The notes: generated by a model from the letters alone, not told the origin. Shown: positions 1 to 8,010, counted from the first letter of the stretch. The stretch is 15,176 bases of DNA from JAISXK01 sp031549625 (GCA_031549625.1 JAVBPK010000021.1:1-15176), one strand, 5' to 3'. Program-made: numbers and translations.

Positions 1-128
1 CGCGTAGTAACAGAAACGGAAAGAGTCACGTTTGACTCCGCGCCGAGCACTCGTCGGCACACCGTCCCCTTCCCTACTCCCGAAGGCCCTGATAGTACGA
101 TTAACAATCCGGCGTTACTTTCCCCCAT
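1..128 (-). CDS. gmk: Guanylate kinase, N-terminal part (runs off the window)
   Basis: Guanylate kinase phosphorylates GMP to GDP with ATP in the cytoplasm, an essential step in guanine nucleotide supply. The first 42 codons are visible. They start MGESNAGLLIVLSGPSGVGKGT, contain the P-loop GPSGVGKGT at about residues 14-22, and continue towards the family's SVSVTTR segment that binds GMP. The ATG at 126-128 is preceded by GGAGG with a rather long 12-base gap; the TTG nearer to it is out of frame. The gene follows remA by 32 bases, the usual remA-gmk order in Firmicutes, so it is probably cotranscribed with yicC and remA. The remaining part lies left of base 1. Confidence 0.93.
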   Translation of the reverse strand, partial: MGESNAGLLIVLSGPSGVGKGTVCRRVLGAESNVTLSVSVTT

Positions 129-160
129 GGTTCAACGAATCCTCCTGCTTATTATCATCC

Positions 161-418
161 TTAATCTTCAGCAACCTCTTTGCTGTCCAGCCTATTGGCC
201 ACTGTTTCCGGCTGTACCGCCGAAAGCACCACATGTCCGCTATCCATAATTATAACCGCTCGCGTACGTCGGCCATACGTTGCGTCGATCAATCGGCCTT
301 GCTCGCGTGATTCTTGCACGATGCGTTTGATGGGGGCGGAATCCGGGCTCACTATAGCAAGCAGCCGATTGGCTGACACAATATTGCCAAAGCCAATATT
401 GATGAGCTTAATATGCAT
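161..418 (-). CDS. remA: RemA/DUF370 family DNA-binding regulator
   Basis: This 85-residue protein belongs to the RemA (DUF370, YlzA) family. In Bacillus subtilis RemA is a ring-forming DNA-binding activator of extracellular matrix and osmoprotection genes. The start MHIKLINIGFGNIVSANRLL and the segment SREQGRLIDATYGRRTRAVI carry the family's hallmark glycines and the Arg-rich patch thought to contact DNA. Length matches the B. subtilis protein (about 89 residues). The gene lies 20 bases after yicC and just before gmk, a conserved cluster. A GGGGTGGAG ribosome binding site precedes the ATG by about 8 bases. Family assignment is secure; a biofilm role in this organism is only inferred from B. 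subtilis. Confidence 0.92.
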   Translation of the reverse strand: MHIKLINIGFGNIVSANRLLAIVSPDSAPIKRIVQESREQGRLIDATYGRRTRAVIIMDSGHVVLSAVQPETVANRLDSKEVAED

Positions 419-438
419 ACGTTCCGCTCCACCCCTTT

Positions 439-1317
439 TTATTCTACGTTTTGCACTTGTTCTTTCAGCTTTTCAACTTCGCCCTTGCCAAGCAGCACAG
501 CATTGACGAGGTCGGAATCATTCGCCTTGGAACCGATGGTGTTGAATTCCCTGTTCATTTCTTGCACGATAAAATCCAGCCTGCGGCCCGCCGGCTCGTT
601 GCCGTCGATGGTTGCCCGAAATTGCTTCACGTGACTCCTGAGCCGCACGATTTCTTCGTCGATGGCTGCGCGGTCTGCAAACAAAGCGATTTCCGTACTC
701 AACCTTGCTTTGTCTATTTCGGTTTCAGCAAGCACTTGCGCAATGCGTTCGTTTAATTTATCGCGGTATTCCTGCACAACTGACGGCGCGCGCAACGTGA
801 TCTCTTCTGTCAGCCGCAGCACTTCATCCGCGTGCACGGACAGATCATGGTATAAGCTCACGCCTTCTTTTTCACGCATGCTTTTCAGTTCGGCCAAAGC
901 CTGCGCCGTCGCTTCTTTTGCAAGCAACACGACCGCATCACAGTCTTCCTCCGCTTCTGCGAGCACGGCGACATCCGGCAGCCGCAATACACTGCTAAGC
1001 GCAAGGTCATCGGTAATAGAAAGACGTTCCCCTAACGCGCGCCCCGCCAATATGTATTGTTCCACTAACGCTTCATCAATTTGGATGCTGCGCGCGTCGT
1101 TGCGTATATTTCGATAGTTTACAAAAACATCGATATGTCCGCGGCAAACGCTGTTGTTTAATTCTGCTCGGAATATTTCTTCAAGAAAGGTAATATGCCG
1201 GGGAAGTCGGATCGAAATATCCAGGTACCGGTGATTAACGGACTTTAGCTCTACTGTCATCATGCGGCCATCGCGGTTGACGCTGCCACGTCCGTATCCG
1301 GTCATGCTGAAAATCAA
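439..1317 (-). CDS. yicC: YicC family endoribonuclease (YloC-like)
   Basis: YicC/YloC proteins are cytoplasmic and have been described as metal-dependent endoribonucleases. The 292-residue product has the family's typical length. The N-terminal domain begins IFSMTGYGRGSV and includes VELKSVNHRYLDI. The C-terminal DUF1732 part has MNREFNTIGSKAND (about residues 254-267) and ends KLKEQVQNVE, both hallmarks. Translation appears to start at a TTG (1315-1317), because this places MIFSMTGYGR at the N-terminus as in the family, with AAGGGGG about 10 bases upstream. An ATG four codons in would cut the conserved start. It heads the yicC-remA-gmk group and has its own promoter. Confidence 0.93.
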   Translation of the reverse strand: MIFSMTGYGRGSVNRDGRMMTVELKSVNHRYLDISIRLPRHITFLEEIFRAELNNSVCRGHIDVFVNYRNIRNDARSIQIDEALVEQYILAGRALGERLSITDDLALSSVLRLPDVAVLAEAEEDCDAVVLLAKEATAQALAELKSMREKEGVSLYHDLSVHADEVLRLTEEITLRAPSVVQEYRDKLNERIAQVLAETEIDKARLSTEIALFADRAAIDEEIVRLRSHVKQFRATIDGNEPAGRRLDFIVQEMNREFNTIGSKANDSDLVNAVLLGKGEVEKLKEQVQNVE

Positions 1318-1347
1318 AATTCGTTTCCCCCTTGCGTATTACAGAAA

Positions 1348-1377
1348 AGTATATCACACATCCCAACGTTTTGTGAA
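1348..1377 (-). promoter_or_regulatory. Sigma-A promoter of the yicC-remA-gmk operon
   Basis: On the minus strand TTCACA (1372-1377) is followed after 18 bases by TATACT (1348-1353). The -10 is preceded by TG one base earlier (TGATATACT), an extended -10. Transcription would start near 1341, about 24 bases before the TTG start of yicC. It separates this operon from the ligA group upstream. Confidence 0.65.
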
Positions 1378-1435
1378 GGTTTCAAAAACTAATTTCAAAC
1401 ATTGCGTTCCATGCCCCAAAGCGGCTGTATCGCGC

Positions 1436-2389
1436 TTAAAAAAGTTTATACAATTCATCCGCCTCCGGCGGTAATACGAGCGTGCCGTCCTGCAGGCGCA
1501 AACCCTCGCCACCCGCTTTGCCTATGACGGCCGCGGGAATCTTTTGCGCCTCAAGCCCTTCTGCCAGCTGTTCACCATCTTCACAAGCGATCAGCATGCA
1601 TCCGCTGGAAAGCAGGCGAAACACATCCAAACCAAGTTCCTCGCATAGCAGTCGCGTCTCCGCAAGTACGGGAATACGCGCCGGGTCGATCCGCATGCCA
1701 ACGCCCGCCGCGTAGCACATCTCCCACGCGGCGCCCAACACGCCGCCCTCCGTCACATCATGCATGGCCGTGGCGCCATGCCGCGCCGCGTAAGCGCCAT
1801 CCGGCACAACGCTGAGCTGCTTGTATAAATCCTGCAATCGTGCCAGCTGCGCGGCGTCCAATGTGTGCAGCCTTTTTGCGAAATCATGGGCGATCAGCGC
1901 GCTGCCTTCCATTCCCGCCCATTTTGTAAGCACGATGTCATTTCCTTCGCACATACCCGCCAGCGCACTGCCCATACGCGCAACCACCGTGACGCTGGTC
2001 ACATATCTTGTGACAGCGTCCGTTACTTCCGTATGGCCGCCTAAAACATCCACGCCAATCCCTTGCGCCGCCGCCGAAATATCCATCGCGATGCACTCCA
2101 GCTCCTCTTCTGTGGCGCTGGGCGGCGCTAAAAGCGTCACCATAATACCAACCGGCTCGGCGCCGGCCGCCGCCGCGTCATTGCAATTGATATGCACACT
2201 CAGCGTGCCGATATTTTTTGCGGCAGAGGTAATCGGGTCGCTCGAAAGCACGATGAGCTGCCCTTGCGGATCTATCACCGCACAATCTTCGCCCACGCGC
2301 GGTGCGCTGCGCACCTCCGGCCGAACCGATTGAAATTTGCTTAATATCAGTCGTTCCAATTGTTCGTTGTTTAATTTTCCAAGCCGCAT
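1436..2389 (-). CDS. AIR synthase-like / HypE-like ATP-binding protein
   Basis: The 317-residue protein has the two-domain layout of the PurM/HypE/SelD/ThiL ATP-binding superfamily. The N-terminal domain has VGEDCAVID (about 32-40), VHINCNDAAAAGAEPVG (about 66-82) and GGHTEVTDAVT (about 116-126). The C-terminal domain has MHDVTEGGVLGA (about 210-221) and a glycine-rich end, and aligns by eye best with HypE (family form MRDPTRGGL). True HypE ends in a cysteine that is carbamoylated and dehydrated to the cyanide ligand of NiFe hydrogenase. This protein ends YKLF with no such cysteine, so that role is unlikely. Its start lies two bases after the ligA stop, with GGGAGG inside the end of ligA, implying coupled translation. 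The substrate is unknown. Confidence 0.8.
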   Translation of the reverse strand: MRLGKLNNEQLERLILSKFQSVRPEVRSAPRVGEDCAVIDPQGQLIVLSSDPITSAAKNIGTLSVHINCNDAAAAGAEPVGIMVTLLAPPSATEEELECIAMDISAAAQGIGVDVLGGHTEVTDAVTRYVTSVTVVARMGSALAGMCEGNDIVLTKWAGMEGSALIAHDFAKRLHTLDAAQLARLQDLYKQLSVVPDGAYAARHGATAMHDVTEGGVLGAAWEMCYAAGVGMRIDPARIPVLAETRLLCEELGLDVFRLLSSGCMLIACEDGEQLAEGLEAQKIPAAVIGKAGGEGLRLQDGTLVLPPEADELYKLF

Positions 2390-2391
2390 GC

Positions 2392-4374
2392 TTACCTCCC
2401 AATCATACGCAAAAACGTTTCCTCATCCAAAACAGGTATTTGCAGTTCCAGCGCTTTTGTCAGCTTGCTTCCGGCGTTTTCCCCTGCCAGCACATAATCC
2501 GTTTTTTTGCTGACGCTGCCCGCCGCTTTGCCGCCCATTCTTTCGATTAATTGTTCCGCTTCGCGCCTGTCCAGCGACGGCAGCGTGCCTGTCACAACCA
2601 CCGTCTTGCCGGCAAGCGGCCCCGCGCTTTCCACGCGCGCTTCAGCGCGCGGCGTTACCCCATGCGCCAAAAGCGCATCGATCTGCGCGCAGATGGATGC
2701 GTCCTGAAAGAAATCGATCACGCTTTGCGCCACGATCTGTCCAACATCCGCAATAGAACAAAGCTCTTCCATCTCTGCCGCGCGCACCGCTTCCAGCGTA
2801 CCAAAATGGCGTGCAAGCTCACGCGCCGTTTTGCTTCCCACATTCGCGATACCCAGTGCAAACAGAAATACGCCTAAGGCGCAATCCCGGCTTTTCTGTA
2901 TAGCGTCCAGCAAATTCTGTATTTTTTTTTGTTTAAAACCCGGCAAGCATGCCAAATCCTCCGCCCGCAATTCGTAAATCTGCGGGATGGAGCTGATATG
3001 CAGATAATCCACCAATATGCCCGCCGTCTTCCCTGCCAGCGTTTCGATATCCATGGCGTCCCTGCTTGCAAAATGTTTGATTCGGCCAACGATCTGCGGC
3101 CTGCACGAAAGCGAGTTTGTGCAATAGATATGCGCTCCGCGCTGTTCTAGATGCGCCCCGCAAGCCGGGCAGACTTCCGGCAGGCGTTCCAGTTCTACAG
3201 GCTCGCCGCCGGGCATTATGCCAAGTATCTCTGGAATAACGTCGTTGCTTCGGCGTATCAGTACCTTTGCGCCAACGCCCGCTTGCTTTCTGCGTATATC
3301 GTCGTAGTTGTTCAATGTTGCGCGGCGGATGGTTGCGCCGCCAAGTTCTACGGCCTCCACATGCGCCAACGGTGTCAGCTTACCTGTGCGGCCCACCTCC
3401 CAGGTTATTTGTTCGATCGTTGTGGTTACTTCCTCCGCCGGAAATTTATACGCCATCGCCCAGCGCGGAAATTTTTCCGTATATCCGAGCGCCTCCCGCA
3501 CGGCCATTTGCTGTATTTTCAGCACCATGCCGTCGATTAAAAAGTCCAGCGCATTGCGCTGATCGCCGGCGCGCTCTATTTCGCCCAGCAGCGCCTCAAT
3601 ATCGCTGCTCTCCTTATAAAAAGGGCTCAGCGGCAGTTTGTTTGCCGCGAGAAAAGCGCGCATTTCGTTTTGATTGCCTAAGGATGCGCCCTCTATGTAG
3701 CCAATATTGTAGCAATAGCAGGAAAGCCTTCTCTCTTTCGTGACAGCCGGGTCAAGATTACGCAATGCGCCCGCCGCCGCGTTACGCGCATTTTTCAGCG
3801 GCTCATCCAATTTGGCGTTTAACTCCTCGAGTACGGAAAGGCGCATATACCCTTCACCTTGCACTTCCATCTTCCCTTTAAAGTCAATGCGATGCGGTAT
3901 ATCGGCCACTGTTTTTATTTGGGCCAGAATACCTTCGCCCGTCACGCCATTGCCGCGCGTAGCGGCTTGAACAAGCATGCCGTTTTCGTAGGTAAGGTTG
4001 ATCGTCAAACCGTCAAATTTATATTCCAACGCATATGTGATGGCGGGCAGTTGCTCTCCCGTGCGCTCCATATAGTCCAAACGCAGCTTTTGCGCGCGTT
4101 TTCCCCAATCGAGCAGTTCCGCTTCCGTCCGTACTTTATCCAAACTCCACAAGGGCGCAATGTGCGTATACGGCAAAAAACCGCGCGAAGGCGCGCCTCC
4201 TACACGCTTTGACGGCGAAGCAGGCAGCACCATGCCGCTTTCCGCCTCTAAGGCAAGCAGCTCATCGTATAGCGCGTCATATTCCGCATCGCTGATAAGC
4301 GGCGCATCCTCTTCATAATAAGCGGCCGCATAGGCGCGCAGTTGTTCGGTCAGTTCCCGCTGCCTGTCTGTCAT
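2392..4374 (-). CDS. ligA: NAD-dependent DNA ligase LigA
   Basis: LigA seals nicks in replication and repair using NAD+. With the ATG at 4374 the protein has 660 residues, normal for the family. Domains in order: Ia domain (1-65); adenylation domain with HIAPLWSLDK (71-80) and the AMP-accepting lysine K119 in EYKFDG, plus DGMV (281-284) and WAMAYKFP (305-312); OB fold with VGRTGKLTP (327-335); Cys4 zinc finger C402, C405, C418, C424; helix-hairpin-helix repeats (about 465-560); and BRCT (about 584-660). The frame stays open well upstream into pcrA, but only this start fits the family's N-terminus; AAGGGG lies 12 bases upstream. It follows pcrA by 95 bases and overlaps the ribosome site of the AIR-synthase-like gene. 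Confidence 0.97.
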   Translation of the reverse strand: MTDRQRELTEQLRAYAAAYYEEDAPLISDAEYDALYDELLALEAESGMVLPASPSKRVGGAPSRGFLPYTHIAPLWSLDKVRTEAELLDWGKRAQKLRLDYMERTGEQLPAITYALEYKFDGLTINLTYENGMLVQAATRGNGVTGEGILAQIKTVADIPHRIDFKGKMEVQGEGYMRLSVLEELNAKLDEPLKNARNAAAGALRNLDPAVTKERRLSCYCYNIGYIEGASLGNQNEMRAFLAANKLPLSPFYKESSDIEALLGEIERAGDQRNALDFLIDGMVLKIQQMAVREALGYTEKFPRWAMAYKFPAEEVTTTIEQITWEVGRTGKLTPLAHVEAVELGGATIRRATLNNYDDIRRKQAGVGAKVLIRRSNDVIPEILGIMPGGEPVELERLPEVCPACGAHLEQRGAHIYCTNSLSCRPQIVGRIKHFASRDAMDIETLAGKTAGILVDYLHISSIPQIYELRAEDLACLPGFKQKKIQNLLDAIQKSRDCALGVFLFALGIANVGSKTARELARHFGTLEAVRAAEMEELCSIADVGQIVAQSVIDFFQDASICAQIDALLAHGVTPRAEARVESAGPLAGKTVVVTGTLPSLDRREAEQLIERMGGKAAGSVSKKTDYVLAGENAGSKLTKALELQIPVLDEETFLRMIGR

Positions 4375-4469
4375 CGCCGTGAAGAACCCCTTCCATTTAC
4401 TTCTATTTTCAGTATGGAATAGTATCCCCGTTCTCATACCCGCATACAGCCATCTGCAAACGAGGGGGG

Positions 4470-6701
4470 TTATTCCTCGGCCGTTATGGGCGCAAACGCC
4501 GCCGCAAACTTTTTGACAGTGCCGCCAAAGTCGATGCACACCACCTGCGCGCTGCCCGCGCCTTCTACAGAAAGCACAGTCCCCGGGCCATATGTGGCAT
4601 GACGCACCTTTTGGTGCGCAAAAAACGTCTTGCTGGGCGTGTTGTTCTTCGGCATTTCGGCCGCAATCTTTTGCGAAGGCGCGCCAAAACCACCTTGCGC
4701 GCGGCCGGCGGCGGAAAAAGCGCGCACATTGTTTTGCGCCGCGCCATTGTCCTCTTGCTGCCAGCGCGGCGTTACATTGCGCAATTCCCGGCTCTCTTCC
4801 AGCTGCTTTAGTTCTGAAGGAATCTCTTCTAAAAAGCGTGAGGGCGGGTTGCTGGCGATATCGCCATAAAGCATACGCCTTTGCGCATGTACCAATGTCA
4901 GCCGCTGCATGGCGCGCGTAATGCCGACATAACACAAGCGGCGTTCTTCTTCCATTTGGGTGGGTTCCAGCTTGCTGCGGCGGGTGGGGAAAATGCCGTC
5001 TTCCATGCCCGCGATGAAAACTTGTGAGAATTCCAGCCCTTTTGCGCTGTGTAACGTCATCAGCGCCACGCTGCCATTGCCCTCTTCCATGGCGTCAATA
5101 TCGGATATCAGCGCGACATTTTCAAGATAGGATGCCAGCACATCCACGCCCTCCGGCAACCCTTGCTCAAATTCGCGCATAGCGCCAATCAATTCGCTGA
5201 TATTTTCCGCTTTTGCCTCGTAGTTTTCCTTTTTATCCTCCCGCAAGTATGTATCGTAATGAATACGCCTGAGCAGTTCCTGCGTAAAAGTGGAAAGCGG
5301 CTGTTCTTCGCGTACTGACAGCAATTCTGTAATCTGGCCCACGAATCCGGCAATCTTTGCCTGCACGCGCGAAGACAGGCCCTCCCCTTGCATGGCAGCG
5401 ATAAACAGTGGGATATCCTGGCGCTGCGCCACGCCAAAAAGTTCTTCCATAGCCGCTGCGCCGATGCCGCGTTTGGGAACATTGATAACGCGCTGAAAAG
5501 CTACATCATCCGCCGGATTGTAGATAAGCCGCAGATAAGCTAATACGTCTTTCACCTCTGCGCGTTCATAGAAACGCATGCCACCATATACTTTGTGCGA
5601 AATACCAAAGCTCGTCAGCGTTGTTTCCAACATGCGGCTTTGCGCGTTTGTCCGATATAGGATCGCAAACGCATCATACCGCTGCCCCTGCTTCACACCC
5701 TCAAGAATACGGCGACAAATAAAGTCTGCCTCTTCGCGTTCATCCACAGCATGGTAAACGCAGATCGGCGCGCCGCCCGCTTGCTCTGTCCACAAGCTTT
5801 TTCTTTTTCGCCCTTTATTATTGGTGATTACGCTGTTCGCCGCATCCAATATCACGGAAGTGGAGCGGTAGTTTTGTTCCAGCCGGATAACTTTTGCGCC
5901 TGGAAAATCTTTTTCAAATTCTAGTATATTGCGAATATCCGCGCCGCGCCAACCGTAGATGCTTTGGTCGTCGTCGCCTACCACGCAAATATTATGGTGC
6001 GCCTCGGAAAGCATACGCACCAGTCTGTATTGCGCCATATTGGTATCCTGATATTCATCCACCAGCACATATTGAAACCGTTGTTGATACCGCTGCAATA
6101 CGTCCGGATTTTGTTCGAAGAGTTCGATCGTTTTCAGCAACAAATCGTCAAAGTCGAGCGCGTTATTCTGTTTAAGCCGCTTCTGATACAGCTTATACAC
6201 CTGCAGGTATACCACGCTGAAAGCGTCGCCCCGCAAATAGTCCTCCACATCAATGGATTGATTCTTCGCTTGGCTGATACGTTCACGCAAGCCTCTTTTT
6301 GTAAATTGTTTTTCGTCCAGCTCCAAACGCTTGATGATTTCCGCATACACGGCCAGCTGATCCGCGTCATCATATATCACAAAGCTTTTTTCATAGCCAA
6401 TATGCTGTGCCTCATAGCGCAATATGCGAGCACAGCACGAGTGAAATGTCATCACCCACATATCGGCGGCACTCGTGCCAACAAGCTTCTCTGTACGCTC
6501 CACCATCTCTTTTGCCGCTTTATTGGTGAATGTCAAGGCCAGTATTTGATAGGGCCGTACATAACAATCGTTGATTAAATGCGCAATCCTTGCCGTCAAT
6601 ACGCGTGTTTTCCCAGAACCGGCGCCGGCGAGCACCAAAAGCGGCCCCTCTGTATGGGCCACCGCCGCCGCCTGTTCTTTGTTTAGCTGCAAATCTCCCA
6701 C
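4470..6701 (-). CDS. pcrA: ATP-dependent DNA helicase PcrA (UvrD family)
   Basis: PcrA is a 3'-5' superfamily 1 helicase of Gram-positive bacteria used in repair, rolling-circle replication and clearing of RecA or RNA polymerase. All SF1A motifs are visible in 743 residues: Q-motif LNKEQ (6-10), Walker A AGAGSGKT (25-32), motif Ia ALTFTNKAA (55-63), motif II VLVDEYQDT (212-220), motif III VGDDDQSIYGWRGA (241-254), motif IV EQNYRST (275-281), motif V MTLHSAKGLEF (548-558) and motif VI YVGITRA (591-597). After a low-complexity linker (about 640-695) comes the PcrA-type C-terminal domain with VRHATYGPGTVLSVEG, which binds RNA polymerase in characterised members. The start codon is GTG, preceded by AGGGGG. 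It has its own promoter and is followed by ligA, a common pairing. Confidence 0.97.
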   Translation of the reverse strand: MGDLQLNKEQAAAVAHTEGPLLVLAGAGSGKTRVLTARIAHLINDCYVRPYQILALTFTNKAAKEMVERTEKLVGTSAADMWVMTFHSCCARILRYEAQHIGYEKSFVIYDDADQLAVYAEIIKRLELDEKQFTKRGLRERISQAKNQSIDVEDYLRGDAFSVVYLQVYKLYQKRLKQNNALDFDDLLLKTIELFEQNPDVLQRYQQRFQYVLVDEYQDTNMAQYRLVRMLSEAHHNICVVGDDDQSIYGWRGADIRNILEFEKDFPGAKVIRLEQNYRSTSVILDAANSVITNNKGRKRKSLWTEQAGGAPICVYHAVDEREEADFICRRILEGVKQGQRYDAFAILYRTNAQSRMLETTLTSFGISHKVYGGMRFYERAEVKDVLAYLRLIYNPADDVAFQRVINVPKRGIGAAAMEELFGVAQRQDIPLFIAAMQGEGLSSRVQAKIAGFVGQITELLSVREEQPLSTFTQELLRRIHYDTYLREDKKENYEAKAENISELIGAMREFEQGLPEGVDVLASYLENVALISDIDAMEEGNGSVALMTLHSAKGLEFSQVFIAGMEDGIFPTRRSKLEPTQMEEERRLCYVGITRAMQRLTLVHAQRRMLYGDIASNPPSRFLEEIPSELKQLEESRELRNVTPRWQQEDNGAAQNNVRAFSAAGRAQGGFGAPSQKIAAEMPKNNTPSKTFFAHQKVRHATYGPGTVLSVEGAGSAQVVCIDFGGTVKKFAAAFAPITAEE

Positions 6702-6731
6702 TCGTCCTACCCCCTGTTCTCAACAGACATT

Positions 6732-6740
6732 ATTATACCA
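6732..6740 (-). promoter_or_regulatory. Extended -10 promoter of pcrA
   Basis: The minus strand reads TGGTATAAT, a perfect -10 hexamer with the extended TGN motif, about 30 bases upstream of the pcrA GTG. The -35 position (ATGCAT) is poor, as often seen when the extended -10 is strong. Start of transcription would be near 6725. Confidence 0.65.
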
Positions 6741-6761
6741 TGCCGCACAATCCCATGCATC

Positions 6762-6803
6762 TGTATAATAAATATCACCTCAGCCGGGGATATTTATTAT
6801 ACA
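6762..6803. repeat. Perfect 15-bp AT-rich inverted repeat upstream of pcrA
   Basis: TGTATAATAAATATC (6762-6776) and its exact reverse complement (6789-6803) flank a 12-base GC-rich spacer. It abuts the rpsI terminator and lies just upstream of the pcrA promoter, around -37 to -78 from the predicted start. It could be an operator or a second hairpin after the terminator. It does not match the usual Gram-positive LexA box (GAAC-N4-GTTC). Confidence 0.8.
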
Positions 6804-6829
6804 AAAAAGTGGCCACGCGGCCACTTTTT
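6804..6829 (-). terminator. Rho-independent terminator of rplM-rpsI
   Basis: On the minus strand the stem is AAAAAGTGGCC / GGCCACTTTTT (11 bp with a 4-base loop) and its descending arm carries the T run. It begins 15 bases after the rpsI stop. The A/T arms on both sides mean it may work in both directions. Confidence 0.9.
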
Positions 6830-6843
6830 GAAGAAAATCGATA

Positions 6844-7236
6844 TTAACGTTTGGAGAACTGCGGTGCGCGGCGTGCGGCTTTAAGGCCGTACTTCTTGCG
6901 CTCTTTCATTCTGGGATCGCGCGTGAGGTAACCGGCTTTTTTCAGCTGGCCTCGCAATTCCGGATCCGCAACCAGCAACGCGCGGGCAATGCCATGGCGA
7001 ATGGCGCCTGCCTGGCCTGTTGTGCCGCCGCCAAGTACATTGACTTTTACATCGAACTTGCTAAGCGTATCGGTGAGCACCAAGGGCGCGCGAACGATCA
7101 TTTTTAAAGTTTCCAAACCAAAGTATTCTTCGACATCGCGTTTGTTGACTGTGATGTTGCCAGCGCCTGGAAGCAGGCGAACGCGAGCGATGGACTTTTT
7201 ACGTCTTCCTGTACCGAGATATTGAACTTGTGCCAT
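6844..7236 (-). CDS. rpsI: 30S ribosomal protein S9
   Basis: S9 binds the head of the small ribosomal subunit, and its C-terminal tail reaches the P-site tRNA. The 130-residue product is full length: start AQVQYLGTGRRKKSIARVRL, the GGGTTGQAGAIRHGIARAL segment (about 69-87), and the nearly invariant end RRAPQFSKR, where the last Arg contacts tRNA. An AGGAGG-type site precedes the ATG by 9 bases. It lies 18 bases after rplM, the universal L13-S9 pair, and is followed by a strong terminator. Confidence 0.98.
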   Translation of the reverse strand: MAQVQYLGTGRRKKSIARVRLLPGAGNITVNKRDVEEYFGLETLKMIVRAPLVLTDTLSKFDVKVNVLGGGTTGQAGAIRHGIARALLVADPELRGQLKKAGYLTRDPRMKERKKYGLKAARRAPQFSKR

Positions 7237-7254
7237 TGAGCGTTTCCTCCTTCC

Positions 7255-7686
7255 TTATTTTAGTTCTAATGCTTGCGGCTTTTGCGCGGCGTTCTTATGC
7301 GTCGGGCCTGCGTATACGCGCAGTTTCTGAAGCATCTGACTACCGAGCGGGCCTTTGGGCATCATGCGACGAATGGATTCATACACCAAAAAATCCGGCT
7401 TTGTCTGCATGAGCGTGCGGTAGCTCGTCTCACGCAGGCCACCCGGATAACCGGTGTGACGATAGTATTTCTTTTGGTCAAGCTTTTTCCCGGTCATGAC
7501 AACCTTGGAAGCATTGACGATAATCACATGGTCACCAGTGTCCACATGCGGGGTATATATGGGCTTATGTTTTCCCCTGAGAATGGCTGCGACTTGCGAA
7601 GAAAGGCGACCAAGCACCATACCTTCCGCATCGACAACATACCAATTTCTCTGGAGATCTTCGCCCTTTGCCATATAGGTTTTCAT
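7255..7686 (-). CDS. rplM: 50S ribosomal protein L13
   Basis: L13 is an early-assembly protein of the large ribosomal subunit that binds 23S rRNA. Starting at the ATG at 7684-7686 the protein has 143 residues (family about 142-145) and begins MKTYMAKGEDLQRNWYVVDA. GGAGG lies 6 bases upstream; a further ATG six codons earlier would overlap this site and is rejected. Conserved parts: LGRLSSQVAAILRGKHKPIYTPH (split in family terms as LGRLAS and GK.KP.YTPH), GDHVIIVNA, KKYYRHTGYPGG and MMPKGPLG. It is cotranscribed with rpsI from a consensus promoter through a structured leader. Confidence 0.98.
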   Translation of the reverse strand: MKTYMAKGEDLQRNWYVVDAEGMVLGRLSSQVAAILRGKHKPIYTPHVDTGDHVIIVNASKVVMTGKKLDQKKYYRHTGYPGGLRETSYRTLMQTKPDFLVYESIRRMMPKGPLGSQMLQKLRVYAGPTHKNAAQKPQALELK

Positions 7687-7781
7687 GGCGTTCCTCCGTA
7701 TCATATTCTTTTCGTCGTGATTCCAGTGGGAACGCTTTGCTTCCGGGGCTGTGGCCGCACTGCGCCTACTTTATTTCACAC
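7687..7781 (-). ncRNA. Candidate L13 ribosomal leader (5' UTR of rplM)
   Basis: The predicted mRNA has about 95 untranslated bases. In it CAGTG (7758-7762 on the complement) pairs with CACTG (7724-7728). Next to that stem is a hairpin GGAAGC-AAA-GCGTTCC (7729-7744) with one bulged G, leaving an asymmetric 5' bulge. Firmicutes have a described autoregulatory L13 leader upstream of rplM-rpsI (Rfam L13_leader), and position and shape fit. I could not compare against the covariance model. Confidence 0.45.
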
Positions 7782-7787
7782 TACGGT

Positions 7788-7817
7788 AGTTTAACAAATT
7801 CCCGGCATACATGTCAA
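7788..7817 (-). promoter_or_regulatory. Sigma-A promoter of rplM-rpsI
   Basis: Minus strand TTGACA (7812-7817), 18 bases, TAAACT (7788-7793), with an extended TG (TGTTAAACT). Predicted start is near 7781, about 95 bases before rplM. The perfect -35 fits a ribosomal protein operon. Confidence 0.8.
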
Positions 7818-7917
7818 GGAAAATTGTGCATTTTCGCTGAAAATTACGCATTTATCTGTTGCCGGCAACATACTGCCAAATCATATTATCATTATAAAAA
7901 CCAAAAGTACAGAAAGA

Positions 7918-7945
7918 GGCCACGCGATATTTGATACGCATGGCC
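7918..7945 (-). terminator. Terminator of the ABC transporter operon
   Basis: The minus strand forms GGCCATGCG / CGCGTGGCC, a 9-bp stem with one G-U pair, extended inside by TAT/ATA around a small loop. It is followed by TCTTTCTGTACTTTT, an interrupted T run. It lies 66 bases after the permease stop. Together with the L13 promoter and leader it accounts for most of the gene-free stretch 7687-8010; an AT-rich TATATATATA tract near 7950 has no clear role. Confidence 0.65.
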
Positions 7946-8010
7946 ACATTTATATATATAAACCAGCCAAAACCGTTTGAAACAAAAAAACATAATTTTT
8001 CTTAACTATT

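Noticed and set aside
32..310. 92-codon plus-strand frame at the left edge
   Set aside because: It lies antisense to gmk and remA, both clearly coding on the minus strand, and has no family likeness.
4375..4935. Upstream in-frame extension of ligA by 187 codons
   Set aside because: It overlaps pcrA on the same strand in another frame, has no LigA-like sequence, and the ATG at 4374 gives the standard 660-residue protein.
6762..6803. LexA box at the pcrA promoter
   Set aside because: The dyad has no GAAC-N4-GTTC core and is far more AT-rich than known Gram-positive LexA sites.
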